A DNA stretch of 64,000 nucleotides from SIG622 sp045652245 (GCA_045652245.1 JAZRTY010000039.1:4824-68823), one strand, 5' to 3'; counted from the stretch's first letter, positions 24,633 through 33,901 are shown. Translations and numbers: made by a program. Notes: generated from the letters alone by a model not told the origin.

Positions 24633-25259
24633 ATGGCTAAATATACAGGCCCTGCGTGCAGACTTTGCCGCAGAGAAGGCGTAAAGCTTTTCGGTAAGGG
24701 CGAACGTTGCTTTACAGAAAAGTGCGCTATGAGCAGACGCGGACAGGCTCCCGGACAGCACGGTGCAGCCCGCAAGAAAATAGGCGAATACGGACTCCAG
24801 CTTCGTGAAAAGCAGAAAACAAAGAGATACTACGGTATCCAGGAAAAGCAGTTCAGAAACTACTTTGCAATTGCTGACGCAAAGGAAGGTATGACAGGTG
24901 AAAACCTTCTCACACTTATCGAACGCAGACTTGATAACATAGTTTACAAGATGGGTATGGGTGAATCAAGAAGAGACGCAAGACAGCTCGTTGTACACGG
25001 ACACTTCCTTGTAAACGGCAAGAAGGCAGACATCCCTTCAATGCTTCTTCGTGCAGGCGACGTTGTATCTGTTAAGGATACAAGCAAGAAGTCTGAAAAA
25101 ATCAAATCTCTTATTGACAATCTCGACAACAGAAAAGCACCCGCTTGGCTGGTTGTTGACAAGGAAAATGTTACAGCTAAGGTTGAAGCACTTCCCAAGA
25201 GAGAAGATATCGACTTCCCGATTGAGGAGCACCTCATCGTCGAATTGTATTCAAAATAA
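24633..25259 (+). CDS. rpsD: 30S ribosomal protein S4
   Basis: At 208 residues it is typical. The N-terminus has CRLCRREGVKLFGKGERCFTEKCAM, a four-Cys zinc-type head, then the S4 RNA-binding domain RRLDNIVYKMGMGESRRDARQLVVHGHFLVNGK. S4 is an early 16S binder. In Bacillus the gene stands alone; here it lies in the alpha operon between rpsK and rpoA. Confidence 0.98.
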   Translation: MAKYTGPACRLCRREGVKLFGKGERCFTEKCAMSRRGQAPGQHGAARKKIGEYGLQLREKQKTKRYYGIQEKQFRNYFAIADAKEGMTGENLLTLIERRLDNIVYKMGMGESRRDARQLVVHGHFLVNGKKADIPSMLLRAGDVVSVKDTSKKSEKIKSLIDNLDNRKAPAWLVVDKENVTAKVEALPKREDIDFPIEEHLIVELYSK

Positions 25260-25266
25260 ATCCTCG

Positions 25267-25314
25267 CCGGAAAACTGCATTATATGCACCTTTCCGGTGC
25301 AGGCAGTATTTTTT
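25267..25314 (+). terminator. attenuator-like hairpin between rpsD and rpoA
   Basis: TGCACC (25285-25290) / GGTGCA (25296-25301), extended by ACTGC (25274-25278) / GCAGT (25303-25307), is followed by ATTTTTTC. An upstream CCGGAAA (25267-25273) could instead pair with TTTCCGG (25291-25297), giving an antiterminator. It may set the ratio of ribosomal protein to RNA polymerase alpha. Confidence 0.6.
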
Positions 25315-25394
25315 CGAGTATCAGCTTTAAAAGCGACATAGTAACACCCGCATAAGGTAAAGTTGCCATGCGGTCAGGATTGGAGGGTTTTGTA

Positions 25395-26342
25395 ATGATT
25401 CAAAGACCGAATATAATGCAAGAAGACACCAGCGCAGACGGTTCATATGGCAGATTTGTCGTTGAACCTCTTGAAAGAGGCTACGGCGTTACTCTCGGAA
25501 ACTCACTTCGCAGAGTACTTCTCAGTTCTCTTCCGGGTACAGCCGTAACTAACGTAAAAATTGACGGAGTCCTTCACGAAATTTCAACGGTACAGGGAGT
25601 AAAGGAAGACGTTCCGGAAATTATCCTTAATGTAAAGGGTATAACCGCGAAGCTCTATTCCGATACACCCAAGACTGTGACAATAGAGGCTCACGGAGAG
25701 TGTGTAGTAACTGCAGGCGACATCAATGGCGATGCAGACATCGAAATACTTAACAAGGAGCATCATATTGCAACTGTCGCAGAAGGCGAAAGCTTCAGAA
25801 TGGAGCTGACGTTTGACCACGGCAGAGGTTATGTATCAAGTGAAAAGAACAAGCAGAACGCAGGAAGCAGCGAGATCGGCAGAATATACACCGACTCAAT
25901 CTACACACCTGTGTATCACGCATCTTACACAGTTGAAAACACCCGTGTAGGAAACATTACAGACTACGATAAGCTAACTCTCGAGGTAAGAACAGACGGA
26001 ACAACGACTGCAAAGGAAGCAATTTCCCTTGCCGCCAAGATTCTCAATGAACACCTCAGTCTCTTTGTGGATTTGTCGGATGACGCAAAGACCAAGGAGA
26101 TAATGGTTGACAGAACCGAAACCGTAAAGGAAAAAATATTGGAGATGACCATTGAGGAGCTTGACATGTCGGTACGATCATTCAATTGCTTGAAGCGTGC
26201 CGGTATAGATACAGTTGAAGACCTTGTAAATAAGTCGGAAGACGATATGATAAAGGTTAGAAACCTCGGAAAGAAATCCCTTGACGAAGTTATAAAGAAG
26301 CTGCACGATTTAGGTTTAAAGCTTAAATCCGAAGAAGACTAA
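25395..26342 (+). CDS. rpoA: DNA-directed RNA polymerase subunit alpha
   Basis: With the ATG at 25395, after TTGGAGGG, the protein is 315 residues starting MIQRPNIMQEDTSADGSYGRFVVEPLERGYGVTLGNSLRRVLLSSLPG, the diagnostic alpha N-terminal domain. The C-terminal DNA-binding domain is visible as MSVRSFNCLKRAGIDTVEDL and MIKVRNLGKKSLDEV. It dimerises to nucleate polymerase assembly. A 135-base gap with a terminator-like hairpin separates it from rpsD. Confidence 0.98.
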   Translation: MIQRPNIMQEDTSADGSYGRFVVEPLERGYGVTLGNSLRRVLLSSLPGTAVTNVKIDGVLHEISTVQGVKEDVPEIILNVKGITAKLYSDTPKTVTIEAHGECVVTAGDINGDADIEILNKEHHIATVAEGESFRMELTFDHGRGYVSSEKNKQNAGSSEIGRIYTDSIYTPVYHASYTVENTRVGNITDYDKLTLEVRTDGTTTAKEAISLAAKILNEHLSLFVDLSDDAKTKEIMVDRTETVKEKILEMTIEELDMSVRSFNCLKRAGIDTVEDLVNKSEDDMIKVRNLGKKSLDEVIKKLHDLGLKLKSEED

Positions 26343-26377
26343 TAACTTTTGAAAAATAAGATAAGGAGGCAAAGAAG

Positions 26378-26722
26378 ATGCCAGGAACAAGAAAGCTTGG
26401 ACGCCCGACAGCGCATAGAATGTCTATGCTCAGAGGTCTTGTAACAGCGCTTTTCGAGAACGGAAAGCTTGAAACAACAGTTACAAGAGCAAAAGAAGTC
26501 AGTGCGCTTGCAGATAAAATGATAACACTTGGCAAGAGTGGAACTCTTGCAGACAGAAGACAGGCACTTTCCTTTATCACAAAGGAAGATGTAGTAACAA
26601 AGCTCTTTGCTGAAATCGCCCCCAGCTATGCTGAAAGAAACGGCGGTTACACAAGAGTACTCAAGACAGGACCTCGCCGTGGCGACGGTGCTGAAATGGC
26701 TATAATCGAGCTTGTAAAGTAA
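26378..26722 (+). CDS. rplQ: 50S ribosomal protein L17
   Basis: At 114 residues it is standard. PGTRKLGRPTAHRMSMLRGLVTALFENGKLETTVTRAKEVSALADKMI is diagnostic, and the C-terminal GGYTRVLKTGPRRGDGAEMAIIEL closes the fold. It is the last gene of the ribosomal superoperon and is followed by a strong terminator. Confidence 0.98.
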   Translation: MPGTRKLGRPTAHRMSMLRGLVTALFENGKLETTVTRAKEVSALADKMITLGKSGTLADRRQALSFITKEDVVTKLFAEIAPSYAERNGGYTRVLKTGPRRGDGAEMAIIELVK

Positions 26723-26736
26723 TATGTGTTTATAGG

Positions 26737-26762
26737 AACCCCCTGATTTTTCAGGGGGTTTG
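26737..26762 (+). terminator. intrinsic terminator of the ribosomal operon
   Basis: AACCCCCTGA, short loop, TCAGGGGGTTT, then T-rich sequence, 14 bases after the rplQ stop. Confidence 0.9.
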
Positions 26763-26781
26763 TCTTTCTTGAAAGATTGAG

Positions 26782-26859
26782 ACTCCCTCAGTCTCGCTGC
26801 GTTCGACAGCTCCCTCGGCGAGGGAGGTGGCAAGGCGCAGCCTTGACGGAAGGAGTAAC
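26782..26859 (+). repeat. left arms of the DUF559-bearing repeat (family B/C)
   Basis: Begins with ACTCCCTCAGTC ... GACAGCTCCCTCGGCGAGGGA (an R-type arm), joined directly to GGTGG ... GACGGAAGGAGTAA (an L-type arm). The same L and R arms recur at 27225-27382 and, in diverged form, around 38236, 40141, 43262 and 50289. The L arm ends 17 bases before the nuclease start codon. Confidence 0.8.
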
Positions 26860-26876
26860 ATTATAAAAGGGGAAAA

Positions 26877-27224
26877 ATGTCATTAAAATACAACGGAAAA
26901 CTGATAGAATATGCAAAAAGCCTTCGTAAAGAAATGACAACACAGGAAAAGCATCTTTGGTACGATTTTTTAAGAATATCTCCTGTGAGATTTCAAAGAC
27001 AGAAGGCAATAGGAAATTATATTGTTGATTTTTATTGTCACCAGGCAAAACTTGTAATAGAACTTGACGGTTCACAGCATTGTGAAGATAAACAACATGA
27101 ATATGACAATAAAAGAAGTAGAGAATTAGAGGAAATGGGTATCAGGGTAGTAAGATTTACTAATCTTGAAATAGATACTCAATTTGACGAGGTCTGTGAA
27201 ATAATAGCTTCCCTTATTGAGTAA
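26877..27224 (+). CDS. DUF559 endonuclease-domain protein within a palindromic repeat
   Basis: A 115-residue protein of the DUF559 family, which shares the Vsr/PD-(D/E)XK nuclease fold. The head AKSLRKEMTTQEKHLWYDFLR and the core IVDFYCHQAKLVIELDGSQH are the family hallmarks, with candidate catalytic Glu24, Asp51, Glu62, Asp64 and His68. RBS AGGGG lies 5 bases before the ATG. The gene is bounded on the left by an L-type arm and on the right by an R-type arm of the family B/C repeat, whose first bases follow its TAA stop directly. Activity is inferred from fold only; it may act in movement of the repeat, or be a passenger. Confidence 0.85.
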   Translation: MSLKYNGKLIEYAKSLRKEMTTQEKHLWYDFLRISPVRFQRQKAIGNYIVDFYCHQAKLVIELDGSQHCEDKQHEYDNKRSRELEEMGIRVVRFTNLEIDTQFDEVCEIIASLIE

Positions 27225-27382
27225 ACTCCCTCAGTCTCACTGCGTTCGACAGCTCCCTCGGAGAGGGAGCCTTTTAGCCTTCCTCTGTGAGGAAGGTGGA
27301 TTTGCCGAAGGCAAAGACGGAAGGAGTAAACTCCCTCAGTCAAAAACAAGTTTTTGACAGCTCCCTCGGCGAGGGAGCCTTA
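27225..27382 (+). repeat. right arms of the DUF559-bearing repeat: R-L-R array
   Basis: Three arms in a row: R (27225-27270, ACTCCCTCAGTC...GACAGCTCCCTC with GAGAGGGAGCC), L (27275-27331, AGCCTTCCTC tgt GAGGAAGG ... GACGGAAGGAGTAA) and R (27332-27382, with a CAAAAAC/GTTTTTG hairpin inside). L and R have inverted ends (GGAAGGAGT / ACTCCCTC). Palindromic and MITE/REP-like. Confidence 0.8.
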
Positions 27383-27724
27383 ATTACAATATATGGTATG
27401 CTGTGAAAAACGGCACCACAAGAAAAGAGTATGTTTACAATCAAGCCCATGGTTGTTTGCAGATTGTTTATCTATTTTTTTAAAATTATGATATAATGAT
27501 TATGTGCAAGGATTGGATAAAATTTGCAAAATGCACAAAATTAGGTGTTGGTTTTGTTGAAGTTCAACAAAAGTTGTCGAACAACACCCGGTGAATGTCA
27601 TTTTTGCGATTTTTGTTCAATTCACAATTTATCCAAATTGCAAAGAGTCGTGAATTTTTTTCCGGCTCGGATAATACTTTGTATTGTGGGCAAAGAAAAA
27701 AGTACAATTTATTATTATTCAAGA

Positions 27725-27890
27725 TTAAAAATATGTATTTAGGAGGCGATATTGGCGCAAAAACACCCCTTTCCTGTTTTTCGTTGCGACGGAAAGGGCA
27801 AAATGTGCAACGGGACTGTGACCACTGCAGAGACAGTGGCGGGGGCATTTAAAATATTTATTAAATGCGAAAAAATCGTTATTTTTGAAA
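27725..27890 (+). promoter_or_regulatory. structured leader of the giant surface protein
   Basis: The roughly 520 bases between the repeat and the coding start contain no convincing gene. A TATAAT lies at 27492-27497 without a well-spaced -35, and GGTGTTG ... CAACACC palindromes lie near 27545-27589. From 27767 two hairpins exclude each other: CCCTTTCC (27767-27774) / GGAAAGGG (27791-27798) and CGTTGC (27782-27787) / GCAACG (27807-27812). CCACTG/CAGTGG and GCATTTAA/TTAAATGC follow. This looks like a regulatory leader, of no class I recognise. Confidence 0.4.
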
Positions 27891-27902
27891 GGAGAAAATA
27901 CG

Positions 27903-30900
27903 ATGAAATTTAAAAGAATTTTGTCTGCTGTGCTTTGCGTACTGATGCTTACTTCAAGCTTCGTGTTTACTGCAAATGCGGCAGGTGAAACAGGAACAGT
28001 TCTGACAACATTGTATTCTTCAGCTAAGGGTACAACCACCAACATATATGTTGAAGGACTCAATTATGATAACATCCAGTTGTCAGAAAGTGGAGAATAT
28101 ACCTATTCCAAGATACTTTACAAAGACGCAAGTGCAACGAGAGTTCAAATATCTCCAACCCTCTCTAATGGTGTTTATAATCCGGCGGTACCATCGACTA
28201 ATGGTTTTACCGTTGCAGTTCTGCTTAAGAGGAACGAGAGTTTTGCAGAATATCTTAAAGAAAAAGGCATCAGCGAAACCAACCTTTATTTTGTTGCCTA
28301 CGACAAGGATTCCGCTCCTGTTTTGCATACTAAGAATGACTCTGCTAATAACCCTTTGCAAACATATGAGTTTGACGATGGTTATACACTTTATGTGGCG
28401 AGCGAGTCTGATAATGTAGATTATTTGTCATCTCTTTCAGTTTTCCCATATTCCAATACTCACTACAACCAAGGTACCACTCATATGACAAATTACTTTA
28501 CAGATGCGGAACATTCCGATGAGTCTGTAGTTGATGTAATCGGATGGGCTGTTTATGATGGTACTGTAACCGATATGGAGGCTATGGCGGCTGATATCAA
28601 GACTATGTCTTTGGGAACTAACATCTATGTATCACCCACAGGTGTTAATACCTATTCAGGTTTTTCACCCAGTGCACCTGTAAAGACACTTTCTCAGGCA
28701 AATACACTTATCCAAAATTGTCTTAAAGCTGATATTTATGATGAAAATACAACAGTTACAATTCACGTAATGGATGGCTTTGATGCAACTCATGTTGTTT
28801 TCAAAAGCGATACTGGCTCTGTTACACTTCCGATAGAAGACGGAAAAGTCACTATAAACAGTAACTTAGTTAGAGATATTTCAGAATATGATGTTACCTT
28901 TGCAAAGATGTATAATGTAACAGTTACAGGTGGTAAAGCAGAGCCTGCAACAGTAGAGCATGGCGCAAACGTTGTAATCACAATTAATGACTACGATGCA
29001 AATGCTAAGACTTATACAGTTACTGTAAACAATGTAGCAACAGATGTTGTTATTGACGAAAATGGTAAGTTTACTCTTACAAATATCACAGAAGTAACTA
29101 ATGTTGTTATTTCTTCAACTGCTCAGACACGTACAGTTAGTGTAGTTGCTGACCCGACAGAGGGTGGTACAGTTTCAGGTCTCGAAAACGAGGGCGTATA
29201 CAACGTTGGCGCAACCGTAACTCTTACAGCCGTACCTGAAGAAGGCTACAAGTTCCTTTACTGGACAGAGAGCGACGAAGAAGTTTTAAGAGACGCAACA
29301 ATCAGCTTTACAGCAACTGCAAACAGAAACCTTGTAGCTGTTTTCGAAGAAATTACCTACACAGTAACAGTTATTGCCGGAGACGGTGGAGAAGTTGAAG
29401 AACTTGCTTCTGCAACTGTTCGTGTGGGAACAGAAGTAACTATCAATGCAACACCTGATGAAGCTTATAGCTTTGACGGTTGGTATGATGGTGATGAAAA
29501 GGTTTCTTCTGATGCTGAATATACATTTACAGTTAATGATGATGTATCACTCACAGCTAAGTTTACAAAGAAGACTTGTACAGTAAGTGTTACTGGTGGT
29601 ACACCTGCAGAGTCAACAGTAGAATATGGTGATGATCTTGAAATCACAATTCCTGACTATGATGCAAACGCTAACACATACACAATTACTGTAAACAACG
29701 AACCTGCAGAAGTTACAGTTTCTGCTGAAGGTAAGTTCACTCTTACAAATATCACAGAAACAACTACTGTTGTTATTTCAACAGCTACCCAGACTCGTAC
29801 AGTTACAGTAAATGTTGACCCGACAGAGGGTGGTACAGTTGATGGTGCTGGTGTATACAACTACGGTGCAGATGTAACTGTTACAGCTACAGCAAACGAA
29901 GGTTACGATTTTGTTAGCTGGACAAAAGATGGCGAAGAAGTTTCAACATCTGCAGAATTCACATTTACAGCAAATGCTAATGTTACTCTTACAGCTAACT
30001 TCAAACCTCTGACATTTAGTGTAATATTCTATGCAAACGGTGGCAGTGGAGCTCCGGATAGTATTGAAGTGAAATACGGAGAAGAGGTTGATCTTTCTGA
30101 GTATATTCCTACTCTTGAAGGAAGCGACTTCGCAGGCTGGGAAGATCTAGAATCAGAGAATCCAATCACAATTACCGATAACAAGTTCACAATGCCCGCA
30201 AAAAATGTAACACTTACAGCTAAGTTTACAAAGAAGACTTATACTGTAACATTCGATGCAGGCGAAGGTAAGTTTGCAAATGGTGAGTCAACATATGTAG
30301 TAGAAAATGTTGAACACGGAAAAGATATTTCAACTCTCGTTCCGACAGAAACCCCTGAAAAGGCTTCTAACGAAACAACCAACTTTAAATTTGACGGTTG
30401 GGATTATGAAATAGGTGCAACGGTTGTTGGTGAAACTGTTATCAGTGCGAAGTATGAAGAAACAACCAGAACATACGGTGTTACATTCTACCCGAACTAC
30501 GATGGTGGTGTAGAAAACGTAGAAAACTTCTATGCTTACAATGCTATAATCGATAATGCTCCTGAATTTACAAGAACAGGTTACACATTCGCAGGTTGGG
30601 CAACAGATGCAAATGGTAGTAAGCTTGAAACACTCCCTGCAGTAACAGGTGAGGCAGTATACTATGCACTCTGGACAATCAACCAGTATGAAGTAAAATT
30701 TGTAGCTGAAGACCAAGAGGTTATTACTAAGACGGTTGATCACGGAAAGACAGTTGATGTTCTTCCGGAAGCTCCTGAATATGACCACAAGACATTCTCT
30801 AAGTGGATGTATGCAGGTGCAGAATTTACAACAGATATAGAGATTACAGAATCTATTACAGTTGAGGCTCTTTATATAAGTGAAGAACTGCTTACAGTTT

Positions 30901-33803
30901 CATTTGAAACTCTTTATGGTGGTCCTCTTGTAGATGTAGAAGATTATGCAGGTGAAACTATTGAGCTTGCTACTCTTGAACATGAAGGCTATACATTTGA
31001 AGGTTGGTTTGATGGTGGAACTAAGGTATCGTCACCTTACACTATTACAAAAACTGTAACACTTACAGCTAAGTTCTTTGAAAATATCGCTAAGATTGGT
31101 GATACAAACTATCCTTCTCTCGAAGCAGCAGTTGCAGCTGCAGATCCTGATGCTGAAGTTGTTCTTCTTAAGGATGCTTCCGGCAACGGTATTGTAATTA
31201 ATAAGGACATTACAATTAACCTCGGTGGAAACACATACACAATCGACGGTGAAACAGTTGGTTCAGCAGGAACTGAGACACTTGGCTTCCAGCTCCTCAA
31301 GAACAACAATATCAAAATTGAGAACGGTACAATCAAATCTTCTATAGCAAAGATGCTCGTTCAGAACTATTCAAATCTTACACTTGACGGTGTAACACTT
31401 GACGGTTCAGAGCTTGTTCAAAGTGAAATAGGCTACTACACACTTTCAAACTGCAACGGAAATGTTGTAATTAAGAATTCTACAATTATAGCACACGAGA
31501 ATGGAGTTGCATTTGACGTAGATTATCAGAGTAGCTATCCGAGCGGCGTAAAGGTAACTCTTACAGGAACTACAGAAATCATAGGCGCAATTGAGTATGA
31601 AGCTAACGAAAAGAACTCTCTTGCAAAAGAAGAATCAGTTGTTCTTGAAGCTCCCGAAGGCTACGAATGGAACGACGAAGGAGTTCTTGTAGTAGTTAAG
31701 GTTATTGAAGGCGAAACTAATATTGGCGAAGTTGAAATTTCAAAGCCTGAAGCACCTGACGAAAATATTAAAATCGAAGTTACAACACCTGGTGAAGAAG
31801 GCGAGGATGCAAAACCCGAAATCAGCATTACTCTTCCTGCAAATACTGTTGTAACAGATAAGATTGAAAAAGTTACAGTTAATGATGTAACAGAAGATGA
31901 AAGCAAATATCCTGATAGCATTTCAGATCCTCTGGATGTAAAGAAGGTATTTGAAATTGAAATTAAGGATGAAGACGGTGAAGCTGTTTACGATGCTACT
32001 AACAATGAAGCAATCGTAGTAACAATTCCTTACGAGCAGCAGAATTCTGACAGACGTATTGTTATCTATCACGATGATGTAAGACTTACACAGGTAGATT
32101 CGCTTGCTGACTTGGAAATCGGATACTTCTATTACGATGCGGAAGCTAAAGAAGTAACAATTAATGTTGCACATTTCTCAATAATCACAATTGTTGAGGA
32201 AGATAAAAACGATTATATCCTTACAATTGATGCTACAACAGCGTATGACAAGGATGACACAGTTTACGTTATAGGTGACACTGTTACAGTAACTATTGGT
32301 GTTAAGTCTGATAAAGAAAAGACTCAGTATGCGGGAATATCTTATGAACTTAAATATGATGCAAGTGTTCTTAAGTATACCGGAACTAATAGCGCATCTA
32401 ATGGAGTTGTTTACAAAAAGAACATTTCAGGAGAAGATGTAGTTATTGGTACAGAATATACTGAAACATTTAAGGTTATTGGTACTTTTGACAGTAAGGC
32501 ATTTACAGTAATCGGTTCTGTTCTTGAAAACTTTGATGCATCATGGGAACCTCAGATGAACGCTCCTGTTGAAGGTCCTGCAACAATCTACTTCCTTGAA
32601 CCTTACACAATCACATATGAAAATATGGATGGCGCAACACATGAAGAAGGATATCCTACAAAGCATACTTACGGTACAGCAACAGTACTTAAGGATGCAA
32701 CAAAGACAGGATATACATTCGATGGCTGGTATGCAGATGCTGGATTCACAGGTAACGAAGTAACAGAACTTGCAGCAGATGGTTATACAGCAGCTATTAC
32801 TCTCTATGCTAAGTGGACAGTAAACAAGTACAATGTAACATTTAACGCAGACGGTGGAACCACAGTTGACGATATGACTGATGTTCCATACGGAACAGAA
32901 GTTGATGTATCTAGACTTATACCTACAAAGACAGGCTACACATTCGCAGGATGGGTAGATACAGCAACAGATGATGCAGTTACAGTTACAGAAGGCAAGT
33001 TCGCAATGCCCGACAGAGCAGTAGCACTTAAGGCAACATGGGATCTCGTAGAATATTCAGTAAGCTATACACATACTAGCGGTTCAACAGGTGATATAGC
33101 TGATATAATCTTTGCTAATGCTCCCGATGAAGCAAATATCGAAAACGCACTTGAAATTACCCCGGTAATGGATACAACTAAGTATAGCTACGCATTCCAG
33201 TATAAGATTGGTGATGGCGACTTTACTGATATTCCTCTGACAGACGGAAAACTCGTATTTGAAGTTGGTTCAGTTGTTGCAGATGTTTATGTAGATGTTG
33301 TTCGTACACCTCTGTTCCAGGTTAAGGTTTATAATGAATTTGTAAATGGTTATGCTCTTGTTATCGCTTATGGTAACGAAACTGGTGCATATACATTCGA
33401 TATGAACTCTGTTGAATACGGTATGTATAGAACAGCTCATTATGATGACAATGAAGAAATAACTTGTGCTCATGCATTTGTACTCAGAGCAGCTGCAGAC
33501 TTCGACGAAGAGGATGCATTTGAGCTCATTTCCTACGATGCGAATGCAACAGCAGATGCTATTGAAATTAAGACAGCAGAGCCTGACCTTAATGAAGATG
33601 AACTTGTTGGTATAAATGATGTTGGTGCAGTTTACTACTCATGGACGGCTGACGAAACAAGGGAAGTGGATTGTCCAGATTATGCTACTTATGTTGAAAG
33701 ATTGTTGAATTCTGACCTCGATCCTGACAAGGAAATCGATGGAGGCGACGTAACAGTTGTAACAGATTACACAGGTTTTCAATATAGCGTACCTCAGTCA
33801 TAA
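27903..33803 (+). CDS. giant secreted surface protein: InlB-type repeats, cohesin-like and dockerin-like modules
   Basis: With the ATG at 27903 (GGAG 7-10 bases upstream) the product is 1966 residues. Order: signal peptide (MKFKRILSAVLCVLMLTSS, cut near residue 27); N-terminal domain; a VSPTGVNTYSGFSPSAPVKTL segment as in pectate-lyase-like heads (about 240); an array of bacterial Ig/InlB B-repeats with GYxFxGW and LTAxF motifs (about 335-1055), two units of which are near duplicates about 220 residues apart; a beta-helix-like stretch with SLEAAVAAAD (about 1060-1240); a cohesin-like domain (about 1435-1565); more InlB repeats; and a C-terminal tail with two calcium-loop-like motifs (DLNEDELVGINDV, DLDPDKEIDGGDV) resembling a dockerin. 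There is no LPXTG or SLH anchor, so attachment may go through the neighbouring SLH protein. Function unknown. Confidence 0.8.
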   Translation: MKFKRILSAVLCVLMLTSSFVFTANAAGETGTVLTTLYSSAKGTTTNIYVEGLNYDNIQLSESGEYTYSKILYKDASATRVQISPTLSNGVYNPAVPSTNGFTVAVLLKRNESFAEYLKEKGISETNLYFVAYDKDSAPVLHTKNDSANNPLQTYEFDDGYTLYVASESDNVDYLSSLSVFPYSNTHYNQGTTHMTNYFTDAEHSDESVVDVIGWAVYDGTVTDMEAMAADIKTMSLGTNIYVSPTGVNTYSGFSPSAPVKTLSQANTLIQNCLKADIYDENTTVTIHVMDGFDATHVVFKSDTGSVTLPIEDGKVTINSNLVRDISEYDVTFAKMYNVTVTGGKAEPATVEHGANVVITINDYDANAKTYTVTVNNVATDVVIDENGKFTLTNITEVTNVVISSTAQTRTVSVVADPTEGGTVSGLENEGVYNVGATVTLTAVPEEGYKFLYWTESDEEVLRDATISFTATANRNLVAVFEEITYTVTVIAGDGGEVEELASATVRVGTEVTINATPDEAYSFDGWYDGDEKVSSDAEYTFTVNDDVSLTAKFTKKTCTVSVTGGTPAESTVEYGDDLEITIPDYDANANTYTITVNNEPAEVTVSAEGKFTLTNITETTTVVISTATQTRTVTVNVDPTEGGTVDGAGVYNYGADVTVTATANEGYDFVSWTKDGEEVSTSAEFTFTANANVTLTANFKPLTFSVIFYANGGSGAPDSIEVKYGEEVDLSEYIPTLEGSDFAGWEDLESENPITITDNKFTMPAKNVTLTAKFTKKTYTVTFDAGEGKFANGESTYVVENVEHGKDISTLVPTETPEKASNETTNFKFDGWDYEIGATVVGETVISAKYEETTRTYGVTFYPNYDGGVENVENFYAYNAIIDNAPEFTRTGYTFAGWATDANGSKLETLPAVTGEAVYYALWTINQYEVKFVAEDQEVITKTVDHGKTVDVLPEAPEYDHKTFSKWMYAGAEFTTDIEITESITVEALYISEELLTVSFETLYGGPLVDVEDYAGETIELATLEHEGYTFEGWFDGGTKVSSPYTITKTVTLTAKFFENIAKIGDTNYPSLEAAVAAADPDAEVVLLKDASGNGIVINKDITINLGGNTYTIDGETVGSAGTETLGFQLLKNNNIKIENGTIKSSIAKMLVQNYSNLTLDGVTLDGSELVQSEIGYYTLSNCNGNVVIKNSTIIAHENGVAFDVDYQSSYPSGVKVTLTGTTEIIGAIEYEANEKNSLAKEESVVLEAPEGYEWNDEGVLVVVKVIEGETNIGEVEISKPEAPDENIKIEVTTPGEEGEDAKPEISITLPANTVVTDKIEKVTVNDVTEDESKYPDSISDPLDVKKVFEIEIKDEDGEAVYDATNNEAIVVTIPYEQQNSDRRIVIYHDDVRLTQVDSLADLEIGYFYYDAEAKEVTINVAHFSIITIVEEDKNDYILTIDATTAYDKDDTVYVIGDTVTVTIGVKSDKEKTQYAGISYELKYDASVLKYTGTNSASNGVVYKKNISGEDVVIGTEYTETFKVIGTFDSKAFTVIGSVLENFDASWEPQMNAPVEGPATIYFLEPYTITYENMDGATHEEGYPTKHTYGTATVLKDATKTGYTFDGWYADAGFTGNEVTELAADGYTAAITLYAKWTVNKYNVTFNADGGTTVDDMTDVPYGTEVDVSRLIPTKTGYTFAGWVDTATDDAVTVTEGKFAMPDRAVALKATWDLVEYSVSYTHTSGSTGDIADIIFANAPDEANIENALEITPVMDTTKYSYAFQYKIGDGDFTDIPLTDGKLVFEVGSVVADVYVDVVRTPLFQVKVYNEFVNGYALVIAYGNETGAYTFDMNSVEYGMYRTAHYDDNEEITCAHAFVLRAAADFDEEDAFELISYDANATADAIEIKTAEPDLNEDELVGINDVGAVYYSWTADETREVDCPDYATYVERLLNSDLDPDKEIDGGDVTVVTDYTGFQYSVPQS

Positions 33804-33830
33804 TTAAGTTATAATACCAGCAAAATGACG

Positions 33831-33865
33831 TTTGCCTCCGTGCTATTCGTTAGCACGGAGGCAAA
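33831..33865. other. perfect 15-bp hairpin between the two surface-protein genes
   Basis: TTTGCCTCCGTGCTA, TTCGT, TAGCACGGAGGCAAA. It lacks a T-tract downstream on the plus strand, so it may be an mRNA stabiliser or processing site rather than a full terminator. It lies 28 bases after the upstream stop codon and 36 before the next start. Confidence 0.6.
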
Positions 33866-33901
33866 TAAAACCCCTATATGTTAATTTAAAGGATGAATAG
33901 A

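Noticed and set aside
26780..27382. CRISPR array
   Set aside because: The repeats are palindromic arms in alternating orientation with a gene between them, not evenly spaced direct repeats with unique spacers.
27574..27581. A second TTGTCGAA Spo0A-like box before the giant surface gene
   Set aside because: It lies more than 300 bases from the start and inside a palindrome; such matches are expected by chance.
27725..27845. c-di-GMP riboswitch before the surface gene
   Set aside because: An AGGGCAAA stretch is present, but the rest of the conserved order and helices of that class are absent.
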